Assembly (NCBI GenBank): GCA_944325525.1 | Contig: CALVAK010000005.1 | Span: 1-64,000 of the forward strand | Direction: 5' to 3' | Source of the DNA: Candidatus Gastranaerophilales bacterium | Lineage (GTDB): Bacteria; Cyanobacteriota; Vampirovibrionia; Gastranaerophilales; Gastranaerophilaceae | Length of the DNA: 64,000 nt | In this document: one piece after another, positions 7,650-17,248 of the stretch | Layout of the letters: every line of letters starts with the position of its first letter | Numbering within the stretch: the first letter of the stretch is position 1 | The notes under the pieces: model-generated | Seen by the model: only the letters and a program-made list of their open reading frames with translations | What the model was told of the DNA's origin: nothing | Databases searched by the model: none | Made by a program: the position numbers and the translations under genes

Positions 7650-9203
7650 ATGATGAATAACAACGAAGATAAATATTTAAAACTTGAAAAACAGTATCAG
7701 GACTCTCTTGAATCACAAAAGAGATATTATGAGAGTGAATTAGAACTTTTAAAATCAAAGTTTAAATATGAAAAAGAAAAAATCAAAATAGAATGTGAAA
7801 ATAAAACACTTGAAAAAGAACAGTCTTTAAAAAGTTTTTATGATGTAAAAAACGTTGAAGATTTAGAAAAACAAAAAGAATATTTTATAAGCGAATTAGA
7901 TTCACAAAAAAACTGGTATGAAGAAGAAATAAAAAGACGTTGCAAAGAAACAGAAAACTGGCATATAGAAAATCTGAAAAAAGAAACAGAAAGACTACAA
8001 AAAGAATTTCAGGAGAAATATTCACAAATGGAAGAAACCCTGAAATGTACCGAAGAAACTTTAAGCAGTCATATTCTTGAACAAAAAGAATATTATGAAA
8101 AACAGTTAAAACCATTTAAAAAAATAATAAAACTAAAAAATAAACTTAAAAGAAAAAACAAAAAAGAAAATAATAAAGGAGAACAATATACTTTAAATTC
8201 CTCATTAAAGTCAGATTTAACAGCCAAAGCAGATAAATGCCCGGAAATAAAAGAACTGCCTGATAATTTTAAACCCAAAATATCAATAATTTTACCCGTA
8301 TACAATGTAGGTAAATATTTAAGACAATCATTAGACAGCTTGGTAAATCAAACACTCAAAGAAATAGAAATAATTTGCGTTGATGACGGCTCCGGAGATG
8401 ACAGTTACGAAATACTTGAAGAATATAAGAATAAAGATGCAAGAATAAAAGTAATTCATAAAGAAAATAAAGGAACAGGTGCAGCCAGAAACGACGGATT
8501 AAGAATAGCATCAGGAGAATATATAGGCTTTGTTGATCCTGATGACTGGGTAAAACCAAATATGTATGAGCGTTTATACACACTGGCAAAAGAAAAAGAT
8601 GTAGATATAACAATGTGTATGCCTGACGGATATGATGAAAAAAACAAAAAAGAAACTCCGTTTCCTTATTTTGTTGATGAAAATTTTGCTAATATACCGG
8701 AAGAGAGAATATTTAGCTGGAAAGATTTATCTCCGTTTAAATATCCGATGTGTGTCTGGAATAAGTTATATAAAAAAGAATTATTTGATAAAAACAAAAT
8801 AGAATTTGCGGAAGGTCTCGATTTTGAAGATCACAAAGTAATTTTCGGCTCGCTTTTAACAGCAGAAAAAATATATTTTATAAAAGAAAAATTATATGTA
8901 TACAGATTCAACAGAGAAGGTTCTGTACTAACAGACAACAACAGAAGATTAATTGACCACATAGAAATTTTTAATATTGTAGAAAATATTCTTAAAAATA
9001 CAAATACGTATGAAGCATTGAGAGAAGACTTTCTGTTGTATAAAATTCATAATCTTTTATATTACTACAGTATGATAAAAGAAGAATTTAAAAATGAATA
9101 TTACGAAAATATGATAAATTCAATAAAAGAAACAAATATTACGGAAGAAGAAATGAAATTTCTTAAGGAAAAATATCCGGAATTAGAAGAAATAATAAAA
9201 TAA
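7650..9203 (+). CDS. Coiled coil followed by GT2 glycosyltransferase domain (reversed order)
   Basis: The open frame begins at 7626, but the ATG at 7650 (or 7653) has an AGGA just upstream at 7643, so I use 7650. About 180 residues of charged coiled coil come first (QKRYYESELELLK, QKEYYEKQLKPFKK), then a Lys-rich linker, then a GT2 domain: ISIILPVYNVGKYL, VDDGSGDDS, and DPDDW in place of DSDDW. Here the helical region precedes the enzyme; in the other array genes it follows it. Gln-Lys-x-Tyr-Tyr-Glu patterns in the coil resemble the tail of the preceding protein, so the two may pair through their coils (inference). Confidence 0.82.
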   Translation: MMNNNEDKYLKLEKQYQDSLESQKRYYESELELLKSKFKYEKEKIKIECENKTLEKEQSLKSFYDVKNVEDLEKQKEYFISELDSQKNWYEEEIKRRCKETENWHIENLKKETERLQKEFQEKYSQMEETLKCTEETLSSHILEQKEYYEKQLKPFKKIIKLKNKLKRKNKKENNKGEQYTLNSSLKSDLTAKADKCPEIKELPDNFKPKISIILPVYNVGKYLRQSLDSLVNQTLKEIEIICVDDGSGDDSYEILEEYKNKDARIKVIHKENKGTGAARNDGLRIASGEYIGFVDPDDWVKPNMYERLYTLAKEKDVDITMCMPDGYDEKNKKETPFPYFVDENFANIPEERIFSWKDLSPFKYPMCVWNKLYKKELFDKNKIEFAEGLDFEDHKVIFGSLLTAEKIYFIKEKLYVYRFNREGSVLTDNNRRLIDHIEIFNIVENILKNTNTYEALREDFLLYKIHNLLYYYSMIKEEFKNEYYENMINSIKETNITEEEMKFLKEKYPELEEIIK

Positions 9204-9238
9204 ATCATATATTTAAACGGCTAAAAAAACCAACCCTT

Positions 9239-9247
9239 TGTTATAAT
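9239..9247 (+). promoter_or_regulatory. Extended -10 promoter element
   Basis: TG-N-TATAAT lies 20 bp upstream of the ATG at 9268, with no good -35, as expected for an extended -10 promoter. An AAGGGAA ribosome site (9254-9260) follows. It would separate the next gene from the GT array. Confidence 0.45.
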
Positions 9248-9267
9248 GTTAATAAGGGAAGAAGTAT

Positions 9268-9816
9268 ATGGAAATTTCCAACAACAGTTATAATCAGCCT
9301 GTAAATTTCTACAATAAGAATACAGGTAACACTATAAATATGGCAATAGACGGTGATAATTATCCGTATACTTATAATGTATTTGCACCGGAATTAAATG
9401 AACAGTTAAAAAATAAAAATATAATAAAACCCAAAAGAAAAAAAAGAAAAAGTAAACGATTAAACACAATAGATACAGAATATCTCCCCGAAGAATTTGA
9501 AGACAGCCCTGAAACAATAAACGAAGATGAAAATAATTTTTTTGTTGAAACAAAACAAAACAGAATAAAGCTAAAAGCAAAAAAAGCGTGGAATTTTTTT
9601 ATAGAAAACACTCCCCTTGTTAACTACTTTTTCTTAAGACAAAAAAAACACAAAATAGAAAAAACAGTTAAAAGTTTAAGTGACATAAGCCAGAATGTAG
9701 ATGAACTATTAAATAGTGCCATTCCATACGGAGAAGAAAAAGAGCTATACACAAATATAGCAAAAAATCTCACTGATGCCGCCAGTATACTTGGTAAAGC
9801 AAACAGAGAAATATAA
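9268..9816 (+). CDS. Hypothetical protein with Lys/Arg-rich segment
   Basis: I do not recognise this 182-residue protein. The first ~45 residues are Asn/Tyr-rich and probably disordered (MEISNNSYNQPVNFYNKN). A very basic stretch follows near residues 52-66 (KPKRKKRKSKR), then an acidic stretch (EEFEDSPETINEDE). The last ~70 residues look helical (VKSLSDISQNVDELLNS). There is no signal peptide or convincing membrane segment. The gene has its own promoter and ribosome site, and its 3' end faces typA with a gap of only 14 bp. Confidence 0.6.
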   Translation: MEISNNSYNQPVNFYNKNTGNTINMAIDGDNYPYTYNVFAPELNEQLKNKNIIKPKRKKRKSKRLNTIDTEYLPEEFEDSPETINEDENNFFVETKQNRIKLKAKKAWNFFIENTPLVNYFFLRQKKHKIEKTVKSLSDISQNVDELLNSAIPYGEEKELYTNIAKNLTDAASILGKANREI

Positions 9817-9830
9817 CTTTTCTCAGACAA

Positions 9831-11624
9831 CTAATTAAATCTAACTTTTGTTAAATCAGATTTTCTGATTCTTATATTTTTTGGAGTGATTTCAAGAAGT
9901 TCATCATCAGAAATATATTCCATACAATCTTCAAGCGACATTTTTTTATGTGCCTGAAGAGTTACCATAACATCAGCTGTAGCACTTCTCATATTGGTAA
10001 GCTTTTTTGTCTTGCAAACATTTATTTCAATATCCTGTGGTCTGTTATGTTCGCCTACAACCATACCTCTATATACTTTTGTTTTAGGTGTAACAAAGAA
10101 AATACCTCTATCTTCAAATTGAGCAAGTGCATAAGGAATAGCTTCACCTTCTTCATGCGAAACAAGTGAACCGTTTCTTTGCTTTGATATATCTCCGGCA
10201 TAAGGTTTATAAGAATCAAATATATGATTCATTATTCCTTCCCCTCTTGTCATTCTGATAAACTCACCTCTAAACCCTATTAAACCTCTTGCAGGAATAG
10301 AAAAGCGAAGCAAAGTTCTTCCTTTAACACTTTGCATATGAATCATTTCGCCTTTTCTGTTAGAAAGTTTTTCAATACAACCGCCGGCACAGTTTTCAGG
10401 TACATCAATAAAAAGATTTTCAAAAGGCTCCATCTTAACACCGTCAATATTTTTATATATTACTTCAGGTTTTGAAACCTGAAACTCATAACCTTCACGT
10501 CTCATTGTTTCTATTAATATACTTAAATGAAGTTCGCCTCTGCCTGAAACTCTAAAACTTTCAGTAGTATCTGTATCTTCTACTCTAAGACTTACATTTT
10601 TCTCAAGCTCATCATAGAGTCTTTTTCTTAACTGCCTTGAAGTAACAAATCTGCCTTCCTGACCGGCAAATGGACTGTCATTAACAGAAAAAATCATTTG
10701 TAGTGTAGGTTCATCGATTTTAATTAAAGGAAGAGCTTCCGTTGAATTAATATCTGTTACTGTTTCACCTATTTGAATATCATCGAAACCGGTTATAGCG
10801 ACAATATCACCGGCAACGGCTTCTTTAGCTTCGACTCTGCCCAAATCTTCAAAAACATATAGTTTTACTATTTTCCCCCGTTCAATATTTCCGTTTGATT
10901 TTATAAGATTTACCTGCTGCTGTGATTTTATTGTACCGTTAATAACCCTTCCTATGGCAATTCTACCGACATAATCATTATAATCTAATGTAGTAGCCTG
11001 AAATTGCAGAACTTTGGTTTTATCCCCCGAAGGATGTTTTATATTTTTGATTATACAATCAAGAAGGGGTTCAAGAGTTTTAGACTCATCTTCAAGATTA
11101 ACCTTGGCAAAACCGGAAAGTCCATTAGCATAGACATAAGGAAAATCTAATAATTCTTCATTATCTGTAAGTTCAGTAAATAAATCAAAAACCTTATTTA
11201 AGGCACCATCGGGATCAGCTCCTGACTTATCAATTTTATTTATTACAACAATAATTTTTATACCCAATTCAAGAGCTTTAGACAGTACAAATCTAGTCTG
11301 AGGCATAGGGCCTTCCTGAGCATCGACAATAAGCAATGCACCGTCAACCATACCTAACACACGTTCAACTTCTCCGCCGAAATCAGCATGCCCGGGTGTA
11401 TCAACAATATTAATTTTATAGTCTTTATATTTTACAGAAACATTTTTAGAAAGAATTGTTATTCCTCTTTCTCTTTCCAAATCATTAGAATCTAAAATTC
11501 TTTCCTGTACCTGTTGATTTTCTCTGAATACACCGGTTTGTTTTAATATATTATCGACAAGAGTCGTTTTTCCATGGTCAACATGAGCTATTATAGCCAC
11601 ATTTCTTATTTTTGTATTATCCAT
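9831..11624 (-). CDS. typA: Translational GTPase TypA/BipA
   Basis: This 597-residue protein has the usual length for the family. G-domain motifs are present: [10 protein letters not shown] (P-loop), RGITI (switch I), DTPGHADF and NKID. EF-Tu-like domain II and EF-G-like domains III and V follow, then the TypA-specific C-terminal domain ([20 protein letters not shown]). TypA binds the ribosome and affects assembly and translation under stress. The ATG at 11622-11624 is preceded on its strand by an AGGAAA site. It is transcribed alone, convergent with the hypothetical gene at 9268. Confidence 0.97.
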   Translation of the reverse strand: MDNTKIRNVAIIAHVDHGKTTLVDNILKQTGVFRENQQVQERILDSNDLERERGITILSKNVSVKYKDYKINIVDTPGHADFGGEVERVLGMVDGALLIVDAQEGPMPQTRFVLSKALELGIKIIVVINKIDKSGADPDGALNKVFDLFTELTDNEELLDFPYVYANGLSGFAKVNLEDESKTLEPLLDCIIKNIKHPSGDKTKVLQFQATTLDYNDYVGRIAIGRVINGTIKSQQQVNLIKSNGNIERGKIVKLYVFEDLGRVEAKEAVAGDIVAITGFDDIQIGETVTDINSTEALPLIKIDEPTLQMIFSVNDSPFAGQEGRFVTSRQLRKRLYDELEKNVSLRVEDTDTTESFRVSGRGELHLSILIETMRREGYEFQVSKPEVIYKNIDGVKMEPFENLFIDVPENCAGGCIEKLSNRKGEMIHMQSVKGRTLLRFSIPARGLIGFRGEFIRMTRGEGIMNHIFDSYKPYAGDISKQRNGSLVSHEEGEAIPYALAQFEDRGIFFVTPKTKVYRGMVVGEHNRPQDIEINVCKTKKLTNMRSATADVMVTLQAHKKMSLEDCMEYISDDELLEITPKNIRIRKSDLTKVRFN

Positions 11625-11710
11625 TATTAATATTTCCTAATGCTATTATTTATATAAGTTACAGAAATATTTTATTATAAACATTTTAATTGAACACTGA
11701 TATTTATAAA

Positions 11711-12538
11711 TTATTCTTTAAGTCCGCCATTTAAAATATCATTTATAAAATACTTTCTGCCTGATAAAAACACCAAAATTACAGGAATAAAGCAAATAAC
11801 AGAATATGCACAAAGTGCACCCCAATCTGTAATTTCTCTAAAACTCCCTTTAAAATTAGCAAGCCCGAGAGGCAAAGTTCGCATAATATCAGAATTTGTA
11901 ACAATTAATGGCCACATAAAGCTATTCCAAGTTGTTATAAATGTAAATATTGCAAGTGTAGTAACGGCAGGCAAAGCAAGAGGCAGTGCAATTTTATAAA
12001 AGATTTCAAAAGTGTTGCATCCATCAATTTTTGCTGATGCTTCGATATCATCCGGCATAGACTTGAACCACTGCCGCATTAGAAAAACTCCAAAACCTCC
12101 AAATAATCCCGGAACAATCAAAGAATAATAACTGTCTATCCAGCTAAATTGTTTCATTATGAAAAACAACGGAACTATATTTACTTGAGGCGGTATCATC
12201 ATCGAAACAAGAATAAGAAAAAATAACGGTTCTTTAAATTTAAAATTAAAACGTGCAAAAGCATACCCTGCCATTGAAGAAATTATAACCTGTCCAATCG
12301 TTGTTGCAATTGCAACAAAAATACTGTTTATAAAATATTGCAGTATATTTACATTTTTATAAACATATTCGTAATTTTCTGTTGTCACCGGAGATGGTAT
12401 AAACATTAATGTTTCAGATGATAGAATCTTGTCATTAGGTAAAAAAGAAAGACTTAACATATAAACAAAAGGTAAAATCATAGATAATGCACCTATTGCA
12501 AGAAATATATACCCGATTATTTTATATGCTTTCCTCAT
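11711..12538 (-). CDS. Carbohydrate ABC transporter permease, MalG/LacG type
   Basis: This 275-residue integral membrane protein has about six hydrophobic segments. The EAA loop that contacts the ATPase is clear: EASAKIDGCNTFEIFYKI followed by LPLALP. The MalG family forms a heterodimeric permease with a MalF-type partner and works with a periplasmic sugar-binding protein. Neither is next to it. A suitable ATPase lies ~19 kb away at 31654, so the transporter parts may be dispersed. The substrate is not readable from sequence. It is divergent from purM. Confidence 0.9.
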   Translation of the reverse strand: MRKAYKIIGYIFLAIGALSMILPFVYMLSLSFLPNDKILSSETLMFIPSPVTTENYEYVYKNVNILQYFINSIFVAIATTIGQVIISSMAGYAFARFNFKFKEPLFFLILVSMMIPPQVNIVPLFFIMKQFSWIDSYYSLIVPGLFGGFGVFLMRQWFKSMPDDIEASAKIDGCNTFEIFYKIALPLALPAVTTLAIFTFITTWNSFMWPLIVTNSDIMRTLPLGLANFKGSFREITDWGALCAYSVICFIPVILVFLSGRKYFINDILNGGLKE

Positions 12539-12628
12539 AAAAATAATAATAACAAATTATGTAAAAAGATGTTGTAGTATCATAAGAAATTTTGCAATAA
12601 TATATAAATTAATAAGGTAAAAGATAAA

Positions 12629-13591
12629 ATGCTGACATATAAAGATTCGGGTGTAAATATACAAAAAGCAAATATATTAACGAACATAATAAAAGAAACC
12701 GTAAGAAACAATAATATAGGAATGTTCGCAGGATTATTCGAACATCCCGTATTAAATGATTACTATATTGCGGCAGCAACAGACGGAATAGGTTCAAAAA
12801 TTATTCCGCTAATTGACAATAACATGCCGGAATGTATTTCAAAAGATTTAATTGCAATGTGTCTTAATGACTTAATATGTACTGGAGCAGCACCTTTATT
12901 TTTTCTTGATTATATTGCGACTAATAAATTAGAAGTTGAATTTATTTCAAAGGTTATATCATATTTAAATAAAAATCTTGCTGAATATAATTGCATTTTG
13001 CTTGGCGGAGAAACTTCGGAATTAAAAGATTTAATTTCAGAAAGATATTTTGATATAGCAGGTTTTGCAATAGGACTGGTAAATAAAAAAAGTGTTTTAA
13101 GAAAAGAAAATGTAAAAGAAAATGACATTATAATAGGACTTGCATCAAACGGAATACACTCAAATGGTTTTACGCTTATAAGAAAACTTTATAAACAAGA
13201 ACTTATTACAAAAGAAGAATTAATTTCAACATTAAAACCCACTGACATATATGTTAAGGAGATTATAGAATTAAACAATAAAAATCTAATACATGCCTGT
13301 GCAAACATAACAGGAGGAGGAATTATTGATAATATGAAAAGAATAATTCCGGATAACCTCTGTGCTTTATTAAATCAAAAAAGTATACCTGAGCAAGAAA
13401 TTTTTAATAAAATCGAAAAAATTATCGGTTATGATGAAGCCTACAAAACATTTAATATGGGCTGCGGTTTTTGCATAATTGCACCGTCTGAAAATAAAGA
13501 TAAAATAAAAAAAATATGCAAAAAATTTAATCCTTTTGAATTCGGAGTAGTAGTAAAGAATGATCAAAATTGCAATATTTGCTTCAGGTAA
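12629..13591 (+). CDS. purM: Phosphoribosylformylglycinamidine cyclo-ligase (AIR synthetase)
   Basis: This enzyme makes AIR from FGAM with ATP in purine synthesis. The N-terminal TYKDSGVNI motif, the ATDGIGSKI segment, DLICTGAAPLFFLDY and GGGIIDN are family signatures. At 320 residues it is slightly shorter than usual (~340). An AAGG site lies upstream of the ATG. The 3' end overlaps purND by 32 bp, so the two are translationally coupled. The other purine genes of the window lie at 35473-39792. Confidence 0.96.
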   Translation: MLTYKDSGVNIQKANILTNIIKETVRNNNIGMFAGLFEHPVLNDYYIAAATDGIGSKIIPLIDNNMPECISKDLIAMCLNDLICTGAAPLFFLDYIATNKLEVEFISKVISYLNKNLAEYNCILLGGETSELKDLISERYFDIAGFAIGLVNKKSVLRKENVKENDIIIGLASNGIHSNGFTLIRKLYKQELITKEELISTLKPTDIYVKEIIELNNKNLIHACANITGGGIIDNMKRIIPDNLCALLNQKSIPEQEIFNKIEKIIGYDEAYKTFNMGCGFCIIAPSENKDKIKKICKKFNPFEFGVVVKNDQNCNICFR

Positions 13592-15308
13592 CGGATCAAA
13601 TTTTGAAGCAATTATTAAATATTTTAAAAAATCTAATCTGGTATCAGAAAATAAAATTAAGTTTTATTGTATAAGTGATAAAAAAGCTGCTTATGTATTA
13701 ACACGTGCAAAAAAGTTAAATATACAGGCATTTTATGTCCCGTTTGAAAAAACATACGATTTTATGAAAAAAAACAAATTTAATCTTGCAGTACTTGCAG
13801 GTTATATGCGGATACTCCCGGAAGAAGTTTTAAATTTATCTGTTTTTATAAATCTTCATCCATCTTTACTTCCGAAATATAAAGGTAAAAACGCTATAGA
13901 ACAAGCATTTAACGCAAAAGAGAAAGAAACGGGAGTAACTGTTCATTATGTAACAAAAGAAGTTGATTCGGGTGAAATTATTGAACAAAAATCCGTAAAA
14001 ATAAAAGAAGGAATGACTTTGGAGGAACTAACATATAAAATTCATAAAATAGAACACAAACTTCTTCCAAAAGTTATAGAGAAGGTAATAAAAAAATACA
14101 ATGTGCTTATTGTAGGTTCAGGAGCAAGAGAACACGCTATTGCATACAAATTAAAAAAATCAAAAAGACTCAACAAATTATATCTTTTTAAACCCAATGA
14201 CGGATTTAAAGATATTGGGGAAATAATAGAATCAAATAATTATGAAAATCTGGCAAAAGAAGCAAAAAGAAGGCAAACAGACCTTGTTATTATAGGGCCT
14301 GAACAACCACTTGCAGAAGGAATTGTTGATATTTTCAGAAAATATAAAATTAATTGTATCGGAGCTGATAAATATTGGACTCAGCTTGAAAGTTCAAAAA
14401 TTTTTGCTAAAAAATTTATGGAGCGAAACAAGATACCGACAGCAAAATATACTGTTATAGAAGACATGAATGATATAAAAAATATTAAATTTAAATTTCC
14501 ATATGTCATAAAAGCTGACGGTTTGGCTGCAGGTAAGGGTGTATGTATTGTAAAAAACTTTCAAGAAGCGGAAAAAACAATATGTGAATACTTAAACGGT
14601 AAATTTAACGAAGCTTCTAAAAAAATAGTAGTTGAAGAATTTTTAGAAGGTAAAGAAATTTCTTTAATAAGCATGTGGGACGGAAAACATCTTCTACCAC
14701 TTCTTCCGGCACGTGATTACAAAAAATTAAACAACCGGAATAAAGGACCTAACACCGGAGGAATGGGTGCAATTTGCCCTGCAAAAGTTGATAATTCACA
14801 AATAAAAAATTATGTTAAACTGCTAAAATCCGCACTAAGAAAAGAGAAAGCCGATTTTAGAGGAATAATCTATTCCGGATTAATTCAAACAAAAGATGGA
14901 ATAAAGGTTCTTGAATTTAATATGCGTTTTGGTGATCCTGAAACACAAGTATTAATGCTCAGCTTAAAATCTGATTTACTGGAAATTTTCATTAATACCA
15001 TTGAAAAAAAACTTAGTAAAACCCGTGTTGAATGGAGAAAAAACCCTTCTGCCTGTGTAGTTCTTGCAGTAAAAGGATATCCGACAAAACCAAAAACAGG
15101 TGATGAAATTATATTAACAGGAAAATTAAAATCTAAATTATTTTTTGCCGGAGTTAAAAAAGAAAATAATAAATTATACACTTCATCGGGAAGAATTATA
15201 TCCGTTTGCAAAAATTCCAAAAATCCCGTAATTGATGTCTACAAAGACATCGACAATATAACCTATAAAAATAAAATATATAGAACGGATATTAATTTTG
15301 ATGAATAA
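13560..15308 (+). CDS. purN-purD: Fused GAR transformylase (PurN) and GAR synthetase (PurD)
   Basis: The single frame of 582 codons joins two enzymes. Residues 1-~178 are PurN: FASGNGSNF, and INLHPSLLP with N98 and H100, then EVDSGEI with D136, which match the catalytic Asn-His-Asp. Residues ~181-582 are PurD: VLIVGSGAREHA, an ATP-grasp domain with ADGLAAGKGV, NTGGMGAICPA and FNMRFGDPETQ. PurD makes GAR and PurN formylates it with 10-formyl-THF, so two consecutive steps are carried by one chain. The linker is almost absent (VIKKYNVLIV). No stop or frameshift is seen at the join. Confidence 0.95.
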   Translation: MIKIAIFASGNGSNFEAIIKYFKKSNLVSENKIKFYCISDKKAAYVLTRAKKLNIQAFYVPFEKTYDFMKKNKFNLAVLAGYMRILPEEVLNLSVFINLHPSLLPKYKGKNAIEQAFNAKEKETGVTVHYVTKEVDSGEIIEQKSVKIKEGMTLEELTYKIHKIEHKLLPKVIEKVIKKYNVLIVGSGAREHAIAYKLKKSKRLNKLYLFKPNDGFKDIGEIIESNNYENLAKEAKRRQTDLVIIGPEQPLAEGIVDIFRKYKINCIGADKYWTQLESSKIFAKKFMERNKIPTAKYTVIEDMNDIKNIKFKFPYVIKADGLAAGKGVCIVKNFQEAEKTICEYLNGKFNEASKKIVVEEFLEGKEISLISMWDGKHLLPLLPARDYKKLNNRNKGPNTGGMGAICPAKVDNSQIKNYVKLLKSALRKEKADFRGIIYSGLIQTKDGIKVLEFNMRFGDPETQVLMLSLKSDLLEIFINTIEKKLSKTRVEWRKNPSACVVLAVKGYPTKPKTGDEIILTGKLKSKLFFAGVKKENNKLYTSSGRIISVCKNSKNPVIDVYKDIDNITYKNKIYRTDINFDE

Positions 15309-15415
15309 TTTTTTGTATAAAAATTATAATTTTAGTAAAAATATCAAGATATACTATTGAAATAATTTCAAAAAATATACATAATTAATCATTAACAAAA
15401 ATAGAAAGGATTTAT

Positions 15416-15907
15416 ATGAAAAATGCCTTAATTATTGTTCTTGCTGTTTTACTTCTTATATCAGCAGGGTTCAATGTGAAATTATGCTCTACACAAAATC
15501 AATCTGAAAATAATGATGGTTTTATACTTCCCGTAGAAAATACATTACCTGGTATTGAAGGTACATATACTGGAGATATTAAATTCAAACAAATATTTAC
15601 ATCTGAACAAAAAGATTTTATGATTTTTAGTGCACAATATGAACCTGGAACAAAAAGTTCATGGCATAATACAAAACAAGACCAGATAAATTACGTTATT
15701 AACGGTGAAGGATATTATCAGGAAAGAAATAAACCAGTAAAAAAAGTAAAAGCAGGTGATATATTTATCACGGAAGAAGGTGTTGAAAGCTGGCACGGTT
15801 CAGCTCATGATAAAAAAATGGAACTTTTGGTATTTTTGCATTATGGAAAAGACTTGATTGAATGGCTTGAACCGGTTAATGACATAGAATATGAAAGTCT
15901 TGAATAA
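15416..15907 (+). CDS. Membrane-anchored cupin-domain protein
   Basis: This 163-residue protein begins with a hydrophobic segment (residues ~4-20, LIIVLAVLLLISAGF) that is a signal peptide or anchor; VKLC does not fit a lipobox. The rest is a single cupin: EPGTKSSWHNTKQDQINYVI, then GEGYYQ, KAGDIFITEEGVESWHGS and MELLVFLHYG. The metal-binding pattern H...Q...H is plausible but not complete. Similar cupins often accompany flavodoxins and aldo/keto reductases in redox-stress loci. The ribosome site AGAAAGGA lies just upstream and a strong terminator follows. Confidence 0.75.
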   Translation: MKNALIIVLAVLLLISAGFNVKLCSTQNQSENNDGFILPVENTLPGIEGTYTGDIKFKQIFTSEQKDFMIFSAQYEPGTKSSWHNTKQDQINYVINGEGYYQERNKPVKKVKAGDIFITEEGVESWHGSAHDKKMELLVFLHYGKDLIEWLEPVNDIEYESLE

Positions 15908-15932
15908 AAAGGGGATTTAAATCCCCTTTTTT
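15906..15932. terminator. Bidirectional rho-independent terminator
   Basis: AAAAAGGGGATTTAAATCCCC followed by T6 forms a perfect hairpin immediately after the cupin stop codon and separates the cupin from the aldo/keto reductase operon. Confidence 0.85.
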
Positions 15933-15940
15933 AATAAACA

Positions 15941-15971
15941 TTGACTGATAGCTGCTATCAGCAAGTATTAT
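15941..15971 (+). promoter_or_regulatory. MerR-type promoter/operator, site 1
   Basis: -35 TTGACT (15941-15946), a 19-bp spacer and TATTAT (15966-15971). A dyad CTGATAGC-T-GCTATCAG (15945-15961), perfect around one central base, starts at the end of the -35 and fills most of the spacer. The same arrangement occurs at 19532 and 23288. A 19-bp spacer with an internal dyad is characteristic of promoters activated by MerR-family proteins. Confidence 0.7.
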
Positions 15972-15997
15972 ATAGAAAAAGAATAAAAGGAGCATAA

Positions 15998-17233
15998 ATG
16001 AAACGCAGAGATTTTATACTAAGTTCACTACTTGCTGTATGCGGAACAACGCTATTAACCGGATGCAGAAAAAAAGAGATTATAAAAGCACAAGGACAGG
16101 TAGCAAAACGGAAATTTCATAATCTTGAAATTCCATTATTAGGCTTTGGGCTTATGCGGCTTCCTATGATTAATAGTAAAATCGATATGATTGAACTTGA
16201 TAAAATGGTCGAATATGCTATGAGCCATGGAGCAAACTATTTTGATACGGCATATATGTATGTAGACAGTGAATCAGAAAATGCTGCCGGTAAAATTTTA
16301 AGCAATTATGACAGAAAAAGTTATTTTCTTGCCGATAAAAGCCCTGTAATACACATGAGAAAGAAAGAAGATATTCACAGAATTTTCCAAGAGCAGCTAA
16401 AAAAATGCCGTACGGACTATTTTGATTTTTATATGGTTCATAACATCAACAGAATCACATTTGATACTTATCGTAATTTAGATATGTTTAATGAACTTAT
16501 GAAATATAAGGAAGAAGGAAAAATAAAATATCTAGGATTTTCTTTTCACGGAACACCCGAAATGTTAAAAGAAGTTGCACCTGAACATCCATGGGATTTT
16601 GCCCAGCTTCAAATTAACTATTTTGACTGGGATATTATAAATGCAAAAGAACAATATGATATTGTACAAAAAGAGAATATTCCTGTAATCGTAATGGAAC
16701 CTTTAAGGGGCGGAGGATTATGCCAGCTTAGTGATAAAGCACTAAGCGTAATTAACGGAATGAACCCGCCGCAAACACCAGCAAGTCTGGGATTAAGATG
16801 GGCAGCAAGCCGCAATAATGTCATAACTGTATTAAGCGGTATGAGCAATTTAAAACAAATGAAAGAAAATATAGCTACATTTGAAAATTACAGCCCTGTA
16901 AGTGAGGAGGAAGAACTTGCTGCAAAAGAAATAGTAAAAATCATACAAGAACAGGGAGAAATAAATTGCACAGCTTGTAAATACTGTCTTGAAGTTTGTC
17001 CTAAAAATATTAATATACCCGCTGCTTTTTCAGTGTACAATAATTATAAAAAAAATAATGAATCAAGTTTCTTTGCTATGTATTATTCAACGATTGATGA
17101 AAATCAAAGACCTGACAAATGCATAAAATGTAATTTATGTAATACAAATTGTCCTCAAGGACTAAATATTCCAAAACTGCTTTCAAAAGTTGATCAAACA
17201 TATAAAGATATTCTATCAAAGAAATCAACCTAA
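15998..17233 (+). CDS. Tat-exported aldo/keto reductase lipoprotein with two [4Fe-4S] sites
   Basis: The N-terminus MKRRDFILSS carries the twin-arginine motif, and LLTGC (Cys23) is a lipobox. This points to Tat export and lipid anchoring outside the cytoplasmic membrane. An aldo/keto reductase barrel follows with the catalytic tetrad visible: D83 and Y88 (FDTAYMY), K114 (ADKSP) and H148 (MVHN). The C-terminus adds two ferredoxin motifs (CTACKYCLEVCP near 324 and CIKCNLCNTNCP near 375). Electrons presumably come through the clusters from the polyferredoxin encoded next, and tatA and tatC follow in the same operon. The substrate is unknown. An AAAGGAG site precedes the ATG. Confidence 0.9.
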   Translation: MKRRDFILSSLLAVCGTTLLTGCRKKEIIKAQGQVAKRKFHNLEIPLLGFGLMRLPMINSKIDMIELDKMVEYAMSHGANYFDTAYMYVDSESENAAGKILSNYDRKSYFLADKSPVIHMRKKEDIHRIFQEQLKKCRTDYFDFYMVHNINRITFDTYRNLDMFNELMKYKEEGKIKYLGFSFHGTPEMLKEVAPEHPWDFAQLQINYFDWDIINAKEQYDIVQKENIPVIVMEPLRGGGLCQLSDKALSVINGMNPPQTPASLGLRWAASRNNVITVLSGMSNLKQMKENIATFENYSPVSEEEELAAKEIVKIIQEQGEINCTACKYCLEVCPKNINIPAAFSVYNNYKKNNESSFFAMYYSTIDENQRPDKCIKCNLCNTNCPQGLNIPKLLSKVDQTYKDILSKKST

Positions 17234-17248
17234 CTGCGGAGATTAATA

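Noticed and set aside
12539-12628. Possible purine riboswitch upstream of purM
   Set aside because: The 90-bp gap is too short and shows none of the conserved core pairing; the same applies to the gap before purS.
15357-15371. TTGAAAT-A-ATTTCAA perfect dyad upstream of the cupin gene
   Set aside because: It could be an operator overlapping a -35, but it is AT-only apart from two bases, unlike the shared dyad, and such palindromes are expected by chance in this AT-rich DNA.
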